Below, piece after piece: positions 16,415-23,378 of a stretch of 40,302 bases of DNA (position 1 is the stretch's first letter; each line of letters opens with the position of its first letter). This stretch comes from Candidatus Woesearchaeota archaeon (GTDB lineage Archaea > Nanobdellota > Nanobdellia > Woesearchaeales > GW2011-AR4), in contig JACPIE010000023.1 of assembly GCA_016188245.1 (NCBI GenBank), positions 1-40,302 of the forward strand, read 5' to 3'. A model generated the notes under the pieces. The model was given only the letters and a program-made list of their open reading frames with translations. It was not told where the DNA came from and ran no database searches. Both the position numbers and the translations under genes were made by a program.

Positions 16415-16423
16415 ATTTAAATA
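16415..16423 (+). promoter_or_regulatory. TATA box of the first VapBC operon
   Basis: ATTTAAATA is centred about 28 bases before the ATG at 16447, so the antitoxin mRNA is probably leaderless. The 198-base gap back to the GH15 gene holds no ORF. Confidence 0.5.
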
Positions 16424-16446
16424 CTTGGGTTATCTAAATAGAGACT

Positions 16447-16692
16447 ATGGCAACAATAACAGTAAGTATAAAGGATGAAGTGAATAATGAATTTAGGGAA
16501 GCTGTCAGGAAAAAGTTGGGGCATGGCAAAGGCACTATAGGCAAAGCTGTTGAAGAAGCACTTCAAAAATGGATGTATGATGATGAGCAAAGAAAAATAG
16601 CTCAAGAGGCAAAGGAGATGATGAATAAGGGATTGTACTCATTAAAAGGATGGAAATTTAACAGAGATGAAATCTATGACAGGAACCTCTAA
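16447..16692 (+). CDS. VapB-like antitoxin
   Basis: 81 residues. MATITVSIKDEVNNEFREAV at the N-terminus looks like a ribbon-helix-helix strand and helix; the middle (GTIGKAVEEALQKWMYD) and the charged C-terminal helix are typical of antitoxins that pair with PIN toxins. Its 3' end overlaps the toxin gene by up to 26 bases. Confidence 0.78.
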   Translation: MATITVSIKDEVNNEFREAVRKKLGHGKGTIGKAVEEALQKWMYDDEQRKIAQEAKEMMNKGLYSLKGWKFNRDEIYDRNL

Positions 16693-17107
16693 TCTGTTTC
16701 TAATTGATACAAATATCATAGTGTATGCGTCTGAAAAAGGGGAAAGCCCTAAGAACAAAAGCTCCAAGGAACTTATCAACAGGTGCTGGAATGGTGAAGA
16801 TATTTTTTCAGTATCCTCGCAAAATTTGGCAGAATTTGTGTTTGTAACAACACGAAAAGCAAAATTAGACTTGAAGGGGGCAGCAACATTTGCAGGGTTT
16901 ATTGCTGATTTTCAAGGCTTTAAAAAAATAAGCTATAACTCCAACACGGTTATGTCTGCAATAAGCATAGCAGACGAATTCAAAATGCCGTTTTGGGATT
17001 CCCTGCTTGCAGCTACAATGAGGGAAAACGGAATCTTTAACATTTACACAGAAAACTCCAAAGACTTCAAAATGCCGTGGATAAATGCTGTTAATCCGTT
17101 CAAATAA
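16667..17107 (+). CDS. vapC: PIN-domain toxin (VapC-like)
   Basis: FLIDTNIIVYASEKG near the N-terminus gives the first PIN Asp; SSQNLAEFVFVTTRK carries the Glu, MPFWDSLLAATMRENG the later Asp, and IYTENSKDFK the last acidic site. About 143-146 residues. The start is ATG 16667 or the in-frame ATG 16676. Predicted RNase of a type II TA pair with the gene before it. Confidence 0.85.
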   Translation: MKSMTGTSNLFLIDTNIIVYASEKGESPKNKSSKELINRCWNGEDIFSVSSQNLAEFVFVTTRKAKLDLKGAATFAGFIADFQGFKKISYNSNTVMSAISIADEFKMPFWDSLLAATMRENGIFNIYTENSKDFKMPWINAVNPFK

Positions 17108-17124
17108 ATTCAGATTATACACAA

Positions 17125-17158
17125 TTTTTTCGGGGCAAAGACTAGAACGGGGCAACAG
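17125..17158 (+). repeat. Left inverted-repeat pair flanking the RHH/RelE cassette
   Basis: TTTTTTCGGGGCAAAG (17125-17140) and GGGGCAACAG (17149-17158) are the reverse complements, the first with one mismatch, of CTTTGCCCCTAAAAAA (18416-18431) and CTGTTGCCCC (18367-18376). Nesting order is preserved: outer with outer, inner with inner. Confidence 0.65.
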
Positions 17159-17183
17159 GAAAAGAAAATTATAAGTATTTTTA

Positions 17184-17600
17184 TTACTTTTTCTTGAAAA
17201 GTCTTGGAGTTACTGTAGCTAGTTCTATTCCCCAAGGCATATTGATTTGATACGCCGGACCAAGATACCTGTCAAATTCTTTAATCGCTACATATGGATG
17301 GCTAGCAATTCGAGCCAGTTTCAGGCATTCCTCAATCCTTCTTGCTTGTATATTTGTTCCAGGCAAGTTTCCAACAGCCAAAGTCAATCCATCAAGCTTT
17401 GTCTCTTCAACATCAATACCAATTTCTAAGACTTCACCCTGCTTTCTTTTATAAAAATAGATGTAGGGTGCTTGCCGTATTACTTCTGCGGCTGGTTTCT
17501 CTAATCTTACTGATTCAACAATAAACAATAAAGAGCCAGGATTAGGATGACCAACCAAAAATGGCTCGCTACCAGAAGATTCCCAAACTATTTCCCCCAT
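17184..17600 (-). CDS. Unknown small protein inside the inverted-repeat cassette
   Basis: I do not recognise this protein. From the ATG at 17600 it has 138 residues, is predicted soluble and mixed alpha/beta (LFIVESVRLEKPAAEVI, YIYFYKRKQGEVLEIGIDVEET), with a basic RLFKKK end. A minus-strand TATA box (TTATATAAAGG, about 17618-17628) lies one TATA-spacing before 17600, which supports that start; the open frame runs to 17702 but would then overlap the divergent antitoxin promoter. It shares the intergenic region with the RHH antitoxin. Confidence 0.55.
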   Translation of the reverse strand: MGEIVWESSGSEPFLVGHPNPGSLLFIVESVRLEKPAAEVIRQAPYIYFYKRKQGEVLEIGIDVEETKLDGLTLAVGNLPGTNIQARRIEECLKLARIASHPYVAIKEFDRYLGPAYQINMPWGIELATVTPRLFKKK

Positions 17601-17663
17601 TTTCAAAAGGAATTGGATTTCCTTTATATAATTTCGTACATTTTTTCCTATTTGCACCGAAAT

Positions 17664-17695
17664 CTTTATATACCAGTTGGTATCTATAGATACCA
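17664..17695 (+). promoter_or_regulatory. Antitoxin promoter with perfect 18-bp palindromic operator
   Basis: TATA box CTTTATATA (17664-17672) is followed by TGGTATCTA/TAGATACCA (17678-17695), a perfect 18-bp palindrome. Its last base is the A of the antitoxin ATG. A bound RHH dimer would cover the transcription start of a leaderless mRNA, a textbook layout for TA autoregulation. Confidence 0.75.
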
Positions 17696-17940
17696 TGAAC
17701 ACACAAATTAACGTTAGGTTGCCTGAAAAGGTATTGGTATCAGCACAATCTTATGCAGAAGAGCATGGGTTCAGCAGCATACAGGAATTTATCAAAGAAG
17801 CTATAAGAGAAAAACTTTTTGAAAAGCCAGAAATCTCAAAAGAGGAACTAGCTTTAGTCAGAAAACTTGTTGAAGTAAGCGAAAATAAAAATCTTTATGG
17901 CACTGAGGAACAGCTATTCAGGAAACTAAAGCGAAGGTAA
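17695..17940 (+). CDS. Ribbon-helix-helix antitoxin (CopG/Arc type)
   Basis: MNTQINVRLPEKVLVSAQSYAEEHGFSSIQEFIKEAIREKL is a complete RHH DNA-binding fold (strand, helix, turn, helix); a charged C-terminal tail would neutralise the toxin. I start it at 17695, directly after the palindrome and one TATA-spacing from the TATA box; the frame is open from 17677. 81 residues. The toxin gene follows only after a 127-base structured spacer, an unusual separation for a TA pair. Confidence 0.85.
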   Translation: MNTQINVRLPEKVLVSAQSYAEEHGFSSIQEFIKEAIREKLFEKPEISKEELALVRKLVEVSENKNLYGTEEQLFRKLKRR

Positions 17941-17942
17941 AA

Positions 17943-18066
17943 TGTCGAAAATTTTTATCCAGTCTTTGACTGGTGGCTGGAAGCCAATGAGTGGCAATTT
18001 ATGGAAAATTTTCGAGCATGCTCAAAAACCAGCACAATATGTAATTAATATTGGTGGTTTTTGACA
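17943..18066 (+). repeat. Two-stem element with GAGCATGCTC core, between antitoxin and toxin
   Basis: Runs from TGTC to GACA. Stem 1: TCGAAAATTTT (17945-17955) with AAAATTTTCGA (18005-18015), enclosing two smaller hairpins, CCAGTC/GACTGG (17959-17964, 17968-17973) and TGGCT/AGCCA (17974-17978, 17982-17986). Core GAGCATGCTC (18014-18023). Stem 2: TCAAAAACCA...CAATAT (from 18022) with ATATTGGTGGTTTTTGA (to 18064). It fills almost the whole gap between antitoxin stop (17940) and toxin start (18068). The same plan occurs at 34312-34426 with other stem sequences. Confidence 0.75.
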
Positions 18067-18067
18067 G

Positions 18068-18364
18068 ATGGAATATGAACTCAAGCCATCTTATTTCTTT
18101 CTGCAACAAATAGATGAACTTAGTGATGAAGCTAAAAGAGTTGTTGAAAACAGATTAAAATTAGTAAAAGTCAATCCTTTTCGTAATAAGCGAATTCATG
18201 GCTACAATCTTTTCCTATTCAGAATAAGGTTTGAAGAACAGCATAGAGAAAAAAGAGTCATTTACCTTGTTGATAAGCCATATGTGAAACTAATCTGCAT
18301 TCTTGATAGAGACAAGGAATACAAGGATTTAAAGAAGTACTTGAAAAGTTTAGGATATATATAA
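18068..18364 (+). CDS. RelE-family mRNA interferase toxin
   Basis: 98 residues with the RelE/ParE fold pattern: YFFLQQIDELSDEAKRVVENRL, a central NPFRNKRIHGYNLFLFRIRF and the late REKRVIYLVDKPYVKLICILDRDKEYKDL. Predicted ribosome-dependent or free RNase neutralised by the RHH protein encoded upstream. Start ATG at 18068, two bases after the end of the two-stem element; no Shine-Dalgarno site is visible, so how it is translated downstream of a long structured spacer is unclear. Confidence 0.82.
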   Translation: MEYELKPSYFFLQQIDELSDEAKRVVENRLKLVKVNPFRNKRIHGYNLFLFRIRFEEQHREKRVIYLVDKPYVKLICILDRDKEYKDLKKYLKSLGYI

Positions 18365-18366
18365 TT

Positions 18367-18431
18367 CTGTTGCCCCCTTAAAGTATCTATTTTATTGTGC
18401 TTCGCATTTGATTTACTTTGCCCCTAAAAAA
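18367..18431 (-). repeat. Right inverted-repeat pair flanking the RHH/RelE cassette
   Basis: CTGTTGCCCC (18367-18376) starts two bases after the toxin stop; CTTTGCCCCTAAAAAA (18416-18431) follows after 39 bases. Both mirror the repeats at 17125-17158, enclosing about 1.3 kb. Confidence 0.65.
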
Positions 18432-18509
18432 CTTTGATTTACAGCAACACCGTTGCACTTTCTTATTCGCTCAGGGCGTAAAACAGATGTTTCAATAGGA
18501 TTAGAGGAT

Positions 18510-19223
18510 TTAATTGACAGTAAAATAAACCCTTCTGTTCTGCTTTCCCTTGTTTTCAGCCCTGACAAACTCCATTGTTCCTATCTCAGAAAGAGTCTTG
18601 ACGTGGCAGCCGCCGTCTGCCTGCGCATCAAATCCTTTTATGTCAACTATCCTCAATGTATCAATATCGTGCGGAAACCCAATCGCAAGCTTAAAGAGGC
18701 TTGGGTCTTTCTCTGCCTCTTCCCTTGACTTGTAATACACTTCTACAGGAAGGTCTTGCAGTATAATCTCATTCGCCTTGCCAAAACATTTCTTGACTAA
18801 TTCAATGTCGAGCTGCTCCATATTAAGGTCTACCCTGCACTTGTCAGTTGAGAGCTGGTTGCCTGTAACCAGCAGTTTATGCTCCTGGCTGAACACTCCG
18901 CAAAGGACATGGATTCCGGTATGGCACCTCATAAGATTGTATCTCCTGTCCCAATCAACAGTGCAATGAACTGCATCTCCTTCTTTCAGCCCTTCATGGT
19001 CTACTTCATGGCTTATGCTTCCTTCGAATTTTCCGGCAAATACTACCTTGAATTCTTCACCATCGCTTTTCCTCTTCATAGTTCCGTGGTCGCACTCTAC
19101 TCCGCCTCCCTGCGGAAAGAAAGCAGTCCTGTCCAAAACAACAAATTTGCCGTCTTTGACAGAAACAACAGCAGCTTCAAACTCTTTCAAATAAGAATCA
19201 TCCATGTAAAGGGCGTTTTGCAT
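18510..19223 (-). CDS. alaX: AlaX-type alanyl-tRNA editing protein
   Basis: Free-standing editing domain that hydrolyses Ser-tRNA(Ala) or Gly-tRNA(Ala). TAFFPQGGGVECDHG near the N-terminus matches the AlaRS-like pattern; the zinc motif HTGIH (H101, H105) and ADGGCHVKTLSEIG (about 202-215) supply the metal site. In the second motif the usual first Cys of CGGTH-type sequences is Asp (DGGCH). 237 residues, the AlaX-M size class. It stands alone, next to the TA cassette. Confidence 0.9.
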   Translation of the reverse strand: MQNALYMDDSYLKEFEAAVVSVKDGKFVVLDRTAFFPQGGGVECDHGTMKRKSDGEEFKVVFAGKFEGSISHEVDHEGLKEGDAVHCTVDWDRRYNLMRCHTGIHVLCGVFSQEHKLLVTGNQLSTDKCRVDLNMEQLDIELVKKCFGKANEIILQDLPVEVYYKSREEAEKDPSLFKLAIGFPHDIDTLRIVDIKGFDAQADGGCHVKTLSEIGTMEFVRAENKGKQNRRVYFTVN

Positions 19224-19267
19224 TTTTATCAGGGAATATTGCTTGAATATAAGATTGGCACAAAATC

Positions 19268-19303
19268 AAATTAAAAATAAAAAAATAAAAGAAAAAAGCT
19301 AAG
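19268..19303 (-). terminator. U-rich terminator after membrane protein A
   Basis: On the minus strand the stop is followed by a run rich in T (TTTTTTCTTTTATTTTTTTA). Archaeal RNA polymerase terminates at such T tracts without a strong hairpin. Confidence 0.55.
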
Positions 19304-19304
19304 C

Positions 19305-19646
19305 TTAGTCCTTAGCCAATGCCCAGATTGCTTTGACAGCTACCAAAATAGCTGCCGGCGCTACAAAAGCTGCAATGTTCATTACAGCGTTAGCCAAAAA
19401 GCTCCCCAACATATCAGGGGGAATCACTTTAAGGCTGTCTGCAGCATTCCCTGTTGCCAATAAGGCAACGCTTGCTACCAAGAACGGCGTTGTTTCTTTC
19501 TCTGTTATGTTCAAGAAACCCACCAAAAGCCCCAGTACCACCAAGACTAATGTTGCCATTCCCAGCAAATTACTCGGAACGAAGCCCAGCAATATGGCCA
19601 ATAGTATGCCTATTACAAAAGACCATTGTCCCATTTTACTTGCCAT
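19305..19646 (-). CDS. Small membrane protein, paralog A
   Basis: 113 residues with about four hydrophobic segments (WSFVIGILLAILLGFVP, LVLVVLGLLVGFLNI, FLVASVALLATGN, IAAFVAPAAILVAVKAIW). A strong GGAGGTGG Shine-Dalgarno site (minus, 19656-19663) stands nine bases before the ATG, which suggests high expression. It is a paralog of the divergent gene at 19974: both have SFxIG at the start, GLxVGFLN in the middle with a TEKET/SGKET loop, and FVxPAxxVAxKxxWxLAK at the end. I recall such proteins as widespread hypotheticals in DPANN archaea; function unknown. Confidence 0.8.
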   Translation of the reverse strand: MASKMGQWSFVIGILLAILLGFVPSNLLGMATLVLVVLGLLVGFLNITEKETTPFLVASVALLATGNAADSLKVIPPDMLGSFLANAVMNIAAFVAPAAILVAVKAIWALAKD

Positions 19647-19973
19647 TTTTATAATCCACCTCCAGTTTAATTAAGTTTAAGCCATCAATATACAACTTAT
19701 ATTTAAAAGTTTTGCTTGAAAAAATAACAAAATTACTTTCAATTTTAAAGTTACCATATGGAATTAATAGAATATAACAAATTTTTATGCCTTGTTTGGA
19801 TGAATAAGCCCTATAATGGTTGATTTTTATAAAATAAACTTAAAATTACTGTTTTTTATAAAAACAAAGGATAAAATTCCTTTAAAAAACTTAAAATTTT
19901 CGAAAACTTTATATATGGGTATTTTCAAGAGTAGATACTCTAGGTGTTTTTGCACTTAGGAGGTGAATGTGTA
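19647..19973. promoter_or_regulatory. Divergent promoter region of the membrane-protein pair
   Basis: 327 very AT-rich bases without an ORF. Minus TATA box near 19697-19711 (ACTTTTAAATATAAG); plus TATA box TTTATATAT at 19908-19916. The plus leader contains GAGTAGATACTC (19929-19940, a 5-bp inverted repeat at the expected transcription start) and a GGAGGTGA ribosome site (19959-19966) seven bases before the ATG at 19974. Confidence 0.6.
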
Positions 19974-20339
19974 ATGGAAAAACAAATTGGAAATTACTCT
20001 TTCATTATAGGAGTAATTATTGCAGTAGTACTTGGTTTGGCAGCTCCGCAGCTCGGCACAGCAACGCCATGGCTTTGGTCATTGTTGATTGTGCTGGGAT
20101 TGGTTGTCGGATTCCTGAATGTGTCGGGAAAGGAAACCAAGGAATTTTTATGGGTAACAGTTGCTTTAGTGGTTGTTGCTTTTGCAGGCAGCGCCCAGAT
20201 TACTTCATGGAGCAATGTTCAGCTTGTAGGGCCGTACTTGAAAGCGATTTTTGACAGCCTGTTGGCATTCGTTGTCCCGGCAAGCGTGGTAGTTGCCTTG
20301 AAAGAAGTATGGGAGCTGGCAAAAGGCACAAGTGCTTAA
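19974..20339 (+). CDS. Small membrane protein, paralog B
   Basis: 121 residues from the ATG at 19974, chosen by the GGAGGTGA site before it (the frame is open from 19944). Four hydrophobic segments: SFIIGVIIAVVLGLA, LLIVLGLVVGFLNV, WVTVALVVVAFAG, LLAFVVPASVVVALKEVW. Same plan and conserved words as paralog A, so the two arose by duplication and are now head-to-head. No signal peptide separate from the first span. Function unknown; the strong ribosome sites of both copies suggest abundant membrane proteins. Confidence 0.8.
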   Translation: MEKQIGNYSFIIGVIIAVVLGLAAPQLGTATPWLWSLLIVLGLVVGFLNVSGKETKEFLWVTVALVVVAFAGSAQITSWSNVQLVGPYLKAIFDSLLAFVVPASVVVALKEVWELAKGTSA

Positions 20340-20373
20340 ACTGTTTTTTCTTTTATTTTTTTCTTTGTTTTCT
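20340..20373 (+). terminator. T-rich terminator after membrane protein B
   Basis: Directly after the stop comes a tract of T broken by single C, A or G bases, the usual archaeal terminator. A TATA box for the next gene (ATTATATATA, about 20376-20385) follows immediately. Confidence 0.6.
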
Positions 20374-20408
20374 TAAATTATATATAGTATGGTTGATTAC
20401 TCTCGGTA

Positions 20409-21125
20409 ATGAAACTGCTTTCCGGCATTGAAATTGCAGATTTGGCTTTATTCTTTGATGAGGTATTGGTCATAGCAGATGTGCATATTGGCTATGAAGA
20501 GGCTTTGAACAAGCGTGGCATTTTAGTGCCTAGGCTGCAGTTTGAAGATATTATTAACAGAATGGGGGGCATATTCAATAAGCTCAAATACAAAAAGATT
20601 GGAAGAATTGTTGTGAATGGCGATTTAAAGCATGAGTTCGGCACCATATCCGAGCAAGAGTGGAGGAATACGCTGAAATTTCTTGATTTATTGGCAAAGC
20701 ACTGCAGTGAGATTGTTTTAACCAAAGGCAACCATGACGCCATACTTGGCCCTATTGCCGGGAAAAGAAATGTAAAGATCATGGATTATTTAATTGTTAA
20801 TGGCACGTTAATTGTCCACGGGAATAAGATACCTGATGCAAAGGCATTGAAAGGTATAAAAAACATAATAATCGGGCATGAGCATCCTGCCATATCCCTT
20901 AAGGATGGCCCAAGAGTGGAGCAGTTCAAGTGCTTTCTGAAAGGCAAGTACAAAGGCAAGAATCTAATAGTGCAGCCTTCATTCAACACAATAGTTGAGG
21001 GAACTGACATACTTAAAGATAAGATTTTAAGCCCTTTTTTGAAACAGAGCCTTGATAATTTTGAAGTTTATGTTGTTGAGGACAAGGTTTATGGGTTTGG
21101 GAAATTGAAGGGGCTGAGAAAATAA
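20409..21125 (+). CDS. Archaeal metallophosphoesterase (COG1407 type)
   Basis: Calcineurin-fold phosphoesterase. Metal motifs in order: IADVHIGYE (about 22-30), VNGDLKHEF (about 75), TKGNHD (about 101-106), VHG (about 137) and IGHEHP (about 157). 238 residues. Relatives of this group are known partners of Lhr helicases and DNA ligases in bacteria, so a nucleic-acid substrate is plausible; the substrate here is unknown. The ATG lies about 29 bases from the TATA centre (near leaderless). Its stop abuts that of the convergent HTH-CBS gene with no gap. Confidence 0.85.
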   Translation: MKLLSGIEIADLALFFDEVLVIADVHIGYEEALNKRGILVPRLQFEDIINRMGGIFNKLKYKKIGRIVVNGDLKHEFGTISEQEWRNTLKFLDLLAKHCSEIVLTKGNHDAILGPIAGKRNVKIMDYLIVNGTLIVHGNKIPDAKALKGIKNIIIGHEHPAISLKDGPRVEQFKCFLKGKYKGKNLIVQPSFNTIVEGTDILKDKILSPFLKQSLDNFEVYVVEDKVYGFGKLKGLRK

Positions 21126-21671
21126 TCAGCTATTATACAACTTCCCCAATAAATCACTCTTTGTTATAAGCCCGACCAATTTCCCTTCTTCAGAAACTAC
21201 AACAAGAGGATAATGCTTCAGCAAGCTGGACACAACCTGGATTGAAGTTGCTTTTGAGACAATTGGGGGTGCATCCTGCATTATTTCGCTGACTTTTTCT
21301 GCTTTTGAGCCCAGCAAAGCCTCCAAAATAGTTGATTCTGAAACTAGGCCGACAAGTTTGTGGCTGTCAATGACGGGCAGCTGCGATATTCCGTCTTTTT
21401 TCATCTTTGCTATCGCTTCCTTTATAGGTGTGGAAGAATGAACGCCTATTACTTTCCTTGTCATCAGCTGCTCCGCCTTTATCTCTTCTTTCTTCTCAAG
21501 ATCGCTCAAAGCGGCAAATATCTTCTTTGTTTTGGTATATGTAGGGTCTATTCTTCCTGACTCTATCTTGGCAATCAGCGACTGGGAAACCTGGGCCCGG
21601 TTTGCAAGCTCTGTCTGGGTCATTCCGAGCTTTTTCCTGATTTTTTTGACTTCCTCTAATTCGTATGTCAT
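21126..21671 (-). CDS. HTH (XRE)-CBS regulator
   Basis: Residues 5-60 are an XRE helix-turn-helix: VKKIRKKLGMTQTELANRAQVSQSLIAKIESGRIDPTY. Residues about 66-181 are a CBS pair (LMTRKVIGVHSSTPIKEAIAKM, ISQLPVIDSHKLVGLVSES, and VVVSEEGKLVGLITKSDLL), which usually senses adenosyl compounds. 181 residues; this fusion is a known archaeal type. It lies divergent to metK, so sensing SAM or AMP and controlling metK is an attractive but unproven idea. Confidence 0.88.
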   Translation of the reverse strand: MTYELEEVKKIRKKLGMTQTELANRAQVSQSLIAKIESGRIDPTYTKTKKIFAALSDLEKKEEIKAEQLMTRKVIGVHSSTPIKEAIAKMKKDGISQLPVIDSHKLVGLVSESTILEALLGSKAEKVSEIMQDAPPIVSKATSIQVVSSLLKHYPLVVVSEEGKLVGLITKSDLLGKLYNS

Positions 21672-21740
21672 GGTTATTGAATTTTTAATTTAATTTTTTC
21701 AATTTTGAAATTTACAGTTATTTTTTAATAAATTCAAAAG

Positions 21741-21784
21741 GGAGGGAATAGACGGCTGCACTTCAAGTGCTTCATTTGCCCTCC
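21741..21784. repeat. Nested inverted repeat upstream of metK
   Basis: GGAGGG (21741-21746) pairs with CCCTCC (21779-21784) and encloses GCACTT-C-AAGTGC (21758-21770). It lies 70-115 bases before the HTH-CBS start and well upstream of the likely metK promoter (TATA-like TATTTAAAAG near 21870-21880), so it is not in the metK leader. It may be an operator or the leader of the HTH-CBS gene. Confidence 0.5.
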
Positions 21785-21937
21785 ACCCACCCCGTTAAGC
21801 GTATTTGAATAGTGCAAGAATATTAACTCCTATTTAAAATTATTCCTTTTGGAATATTTCTTTCAGGAAGCTATTTAAAAGAACATATGAAATGCAGTAA
21901 AATAATGCATATTCTAAACTATTGAGGTGGATTAAAC

Positions 21938-23131
21938 ATGGCAGACATAACATATGTTACAAGCGAGAGTGTTACAGAAGGCCATCCGGACAAGATTTGT
22001 GACCAGATAAGCGATTCTATTCTTGATTCACTATATGCCCAGGACCCTTATTCCAGGGTTGCGGTTGAATGCCTGACAACAACAGGTTTAGTGGTTGTTG
22101 CAGGCGAAGTAACCTCAAAAGGATATGCCGATATACAAGGCATTGTGAGGAGAACCTTAAGGGAGATAGGATATACTAATCCACAGTTTGGGATTGACTG
22201 CGAAGATGCAGGGGTGCTTGTCAGCATACACGGCCAATCGCCAGACATATCACAGGGAGTGACTGAATCTTCAAGCAAGGAACAGGGAGCTGGAGACCAG
22301 GGAATGATGTATGGATTTGCAACAAATGAAACTCCGGAATTAATGCCATTGCCGATTGTGCTTGCCCACAATCTGACAAAAAGGCTGGCAGAATGCAGGA
22401 AGAAAGGAATCATTTCTGATTTGGGGCCGGATGGAAAATCACAGGTTAGCGTAGAATACCATGATAATGTTCCAAAAAGAGTGACAGCTGTCGTCATAGC
22501 TCAGCAGCACCTGGAGCACATAAGCGAAGATGAGCTTAAAACCCAGATAAAAAAGCTCGTTATTGAGCCAGTCTGCAGCAAATGGATGGACAAAGACACC
22601 CAAGTTCATATAAACGCAACCGGAAAATTTGTCATTGGTGGCCCTGAAGGTGATTCTGGAGTTACTGGAAGAAAGATAATAGTTGACACCTATGGCGGAG
22701 TGGGCAGGCACGGGGGAGGGGCTTTCTCGGGAAAAGATCCTACAAAAGTTGACAGGAGCGGAGCCTATGCGGCAAGGTATGTCGCAAAGAATGTTGTTGC
22801 AGCCGGATTGGCTGACAAGTGCGAAGTCCAGCTGTCATATGCAATAGGGGTTGCGCAGCCGACTTCAGTCAATGTTGACACTTTCGGCACGAACAAGATG
22901 CCTGAAGCAAAAATTGTTGAGCTGGTCAAGAAGCATTTTAAGCTGACTCCAAGATGGATAATCGACCACCTTAACTTAAGAAGGCCGATTTACAGGAAAA
23001 CTGCTTCTTACGGGCATTTTGGCAGGGACGATCCTGATTTTACATGGGAAAAGACAGACTTGGCTGAAACATTAAAAATTGAAGCAGGGCTGTCAAAGCC
23101 TTTAAAGGCAGAAGCTAAAGTGATTTATTAG
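21938..23131 (+). CDS. metK: S-adenosylmethionine synthetase, bacterial/eukaryotic MetK type
   Basis: Makes SAM from methionine and [26 protein letters not shown] at the start, [15 protein letters not shown] (about 118-132), [22 protein letters not shown] segment and [16 protein letters not shown] (about 261-276) are the full MetK signatures. 397 residues. Archaea usually carry the divergent archaeal MAT family, so this is probably an import. A GAGGTGG ribosome site lies nine bases before the ATG. The gene ends with [11 protein letters not shown]; a diverged copy of this end occurs at 23701-23743. Confidence 0.95.
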   Translation: MADITYVTSESVTEGHPDKICDQISDSILDSLYAQDPYSRVAVECLTTTGLVVVAGEVTSKGYADIQGIVRRTLREIGYTNPQFGIDCEDAGVLVSIHGQSPDISQGVTESSSKEQGAGDQGMMYGFATNETPELMPLPIVLAHNLTKRLAECRKKGIISDLGPDGKSQVSVEYHDNVPKRVTAVVIAQQHLEHISEDELKTQIKKLVIEPVCSKWMDKDTQVHINATGKFVIGGPEGDSGVTGRKIIVDTYGGVGRHGGGAFSGKDPTKVDRSGAYAARYVAKNVVAAGLADKCEVQLSYAIGVAQPTSVNVDTFGTNKMPEAKIVELVKKHFKLTPRWIIDHLNLRRPIYRKTASYGHFGRDDPDFTWEKTDLAETLKIEAGLSKPLKAEAKVIY

Positions 23132-23138
23132 GGAGTTT
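23096..23138 (+). repeat. Direct repeat copy 1: 3' end of metK
   Basis: These 43 bases cover the last 11 codons, the stop and seven bases after it. Copy 2 (23701-23743) matches at 37 of 43 positions by eye. Confidence 0.8.
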
Positions 23139-23158
23139 TTGTTTTATATTTTTCTATG
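23134..23158 (+). terminator. T-rich terminator after metK
   Basis: The stop is followed by GTTTTTGTTTTATATTTTTC, a plausible archaeal terminator. Confidence 0.5.
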
Positions 23159-23228
23159 CAAAAAACTTTTAGAAATTAAGGGATGCAACTTCGAAAAGTA
23201 TATAAATATGGGCAGCTGTTAGGCGTCT

Positions 23229-23378
23229 ATGAAGCAGGACATGATTCTTATATCAAAAAAAGAGTATGAAGGCATGAAGGAGACAATAGAGATATTGCAA
23301 AACCCGGAGATGATGAAGCAAATTCTTGAGAGTGAAAAGAATGTACCTGAAGGGAAGATAAAAAAACTTAATATCTAA
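23229..23378 (+). CDS. Small RelB/Phd-type antitoxin (49 residues)
   Basis: MKQDMILISKKEYEGMKETI followed by EILQNPEMMKQILES matches the helical part of small archaeal antitoxins that partner RelE toxins. No separate DNA-binding domain fits in 49 residues. A TATA-like TATATAAATA lies near 23200-23209, about 25 bases before the ATG. Its stop overlaps the stop of the RelE gene on the other strand by four bases (23375-23378). Confidence 0.72.
   Translation: MKQDMILISKKEYEGMKETIEILQNPEMMKQILESEKNVPEGKIKKLNI

Noticed and set aside
21741..21784. SAM riboswitch before metK
   Set aside because: The hairpin lies upstream of the probable metK promoter, has no known SAM-riboswitch core, and archaeal use of these riboswitches is not expected.
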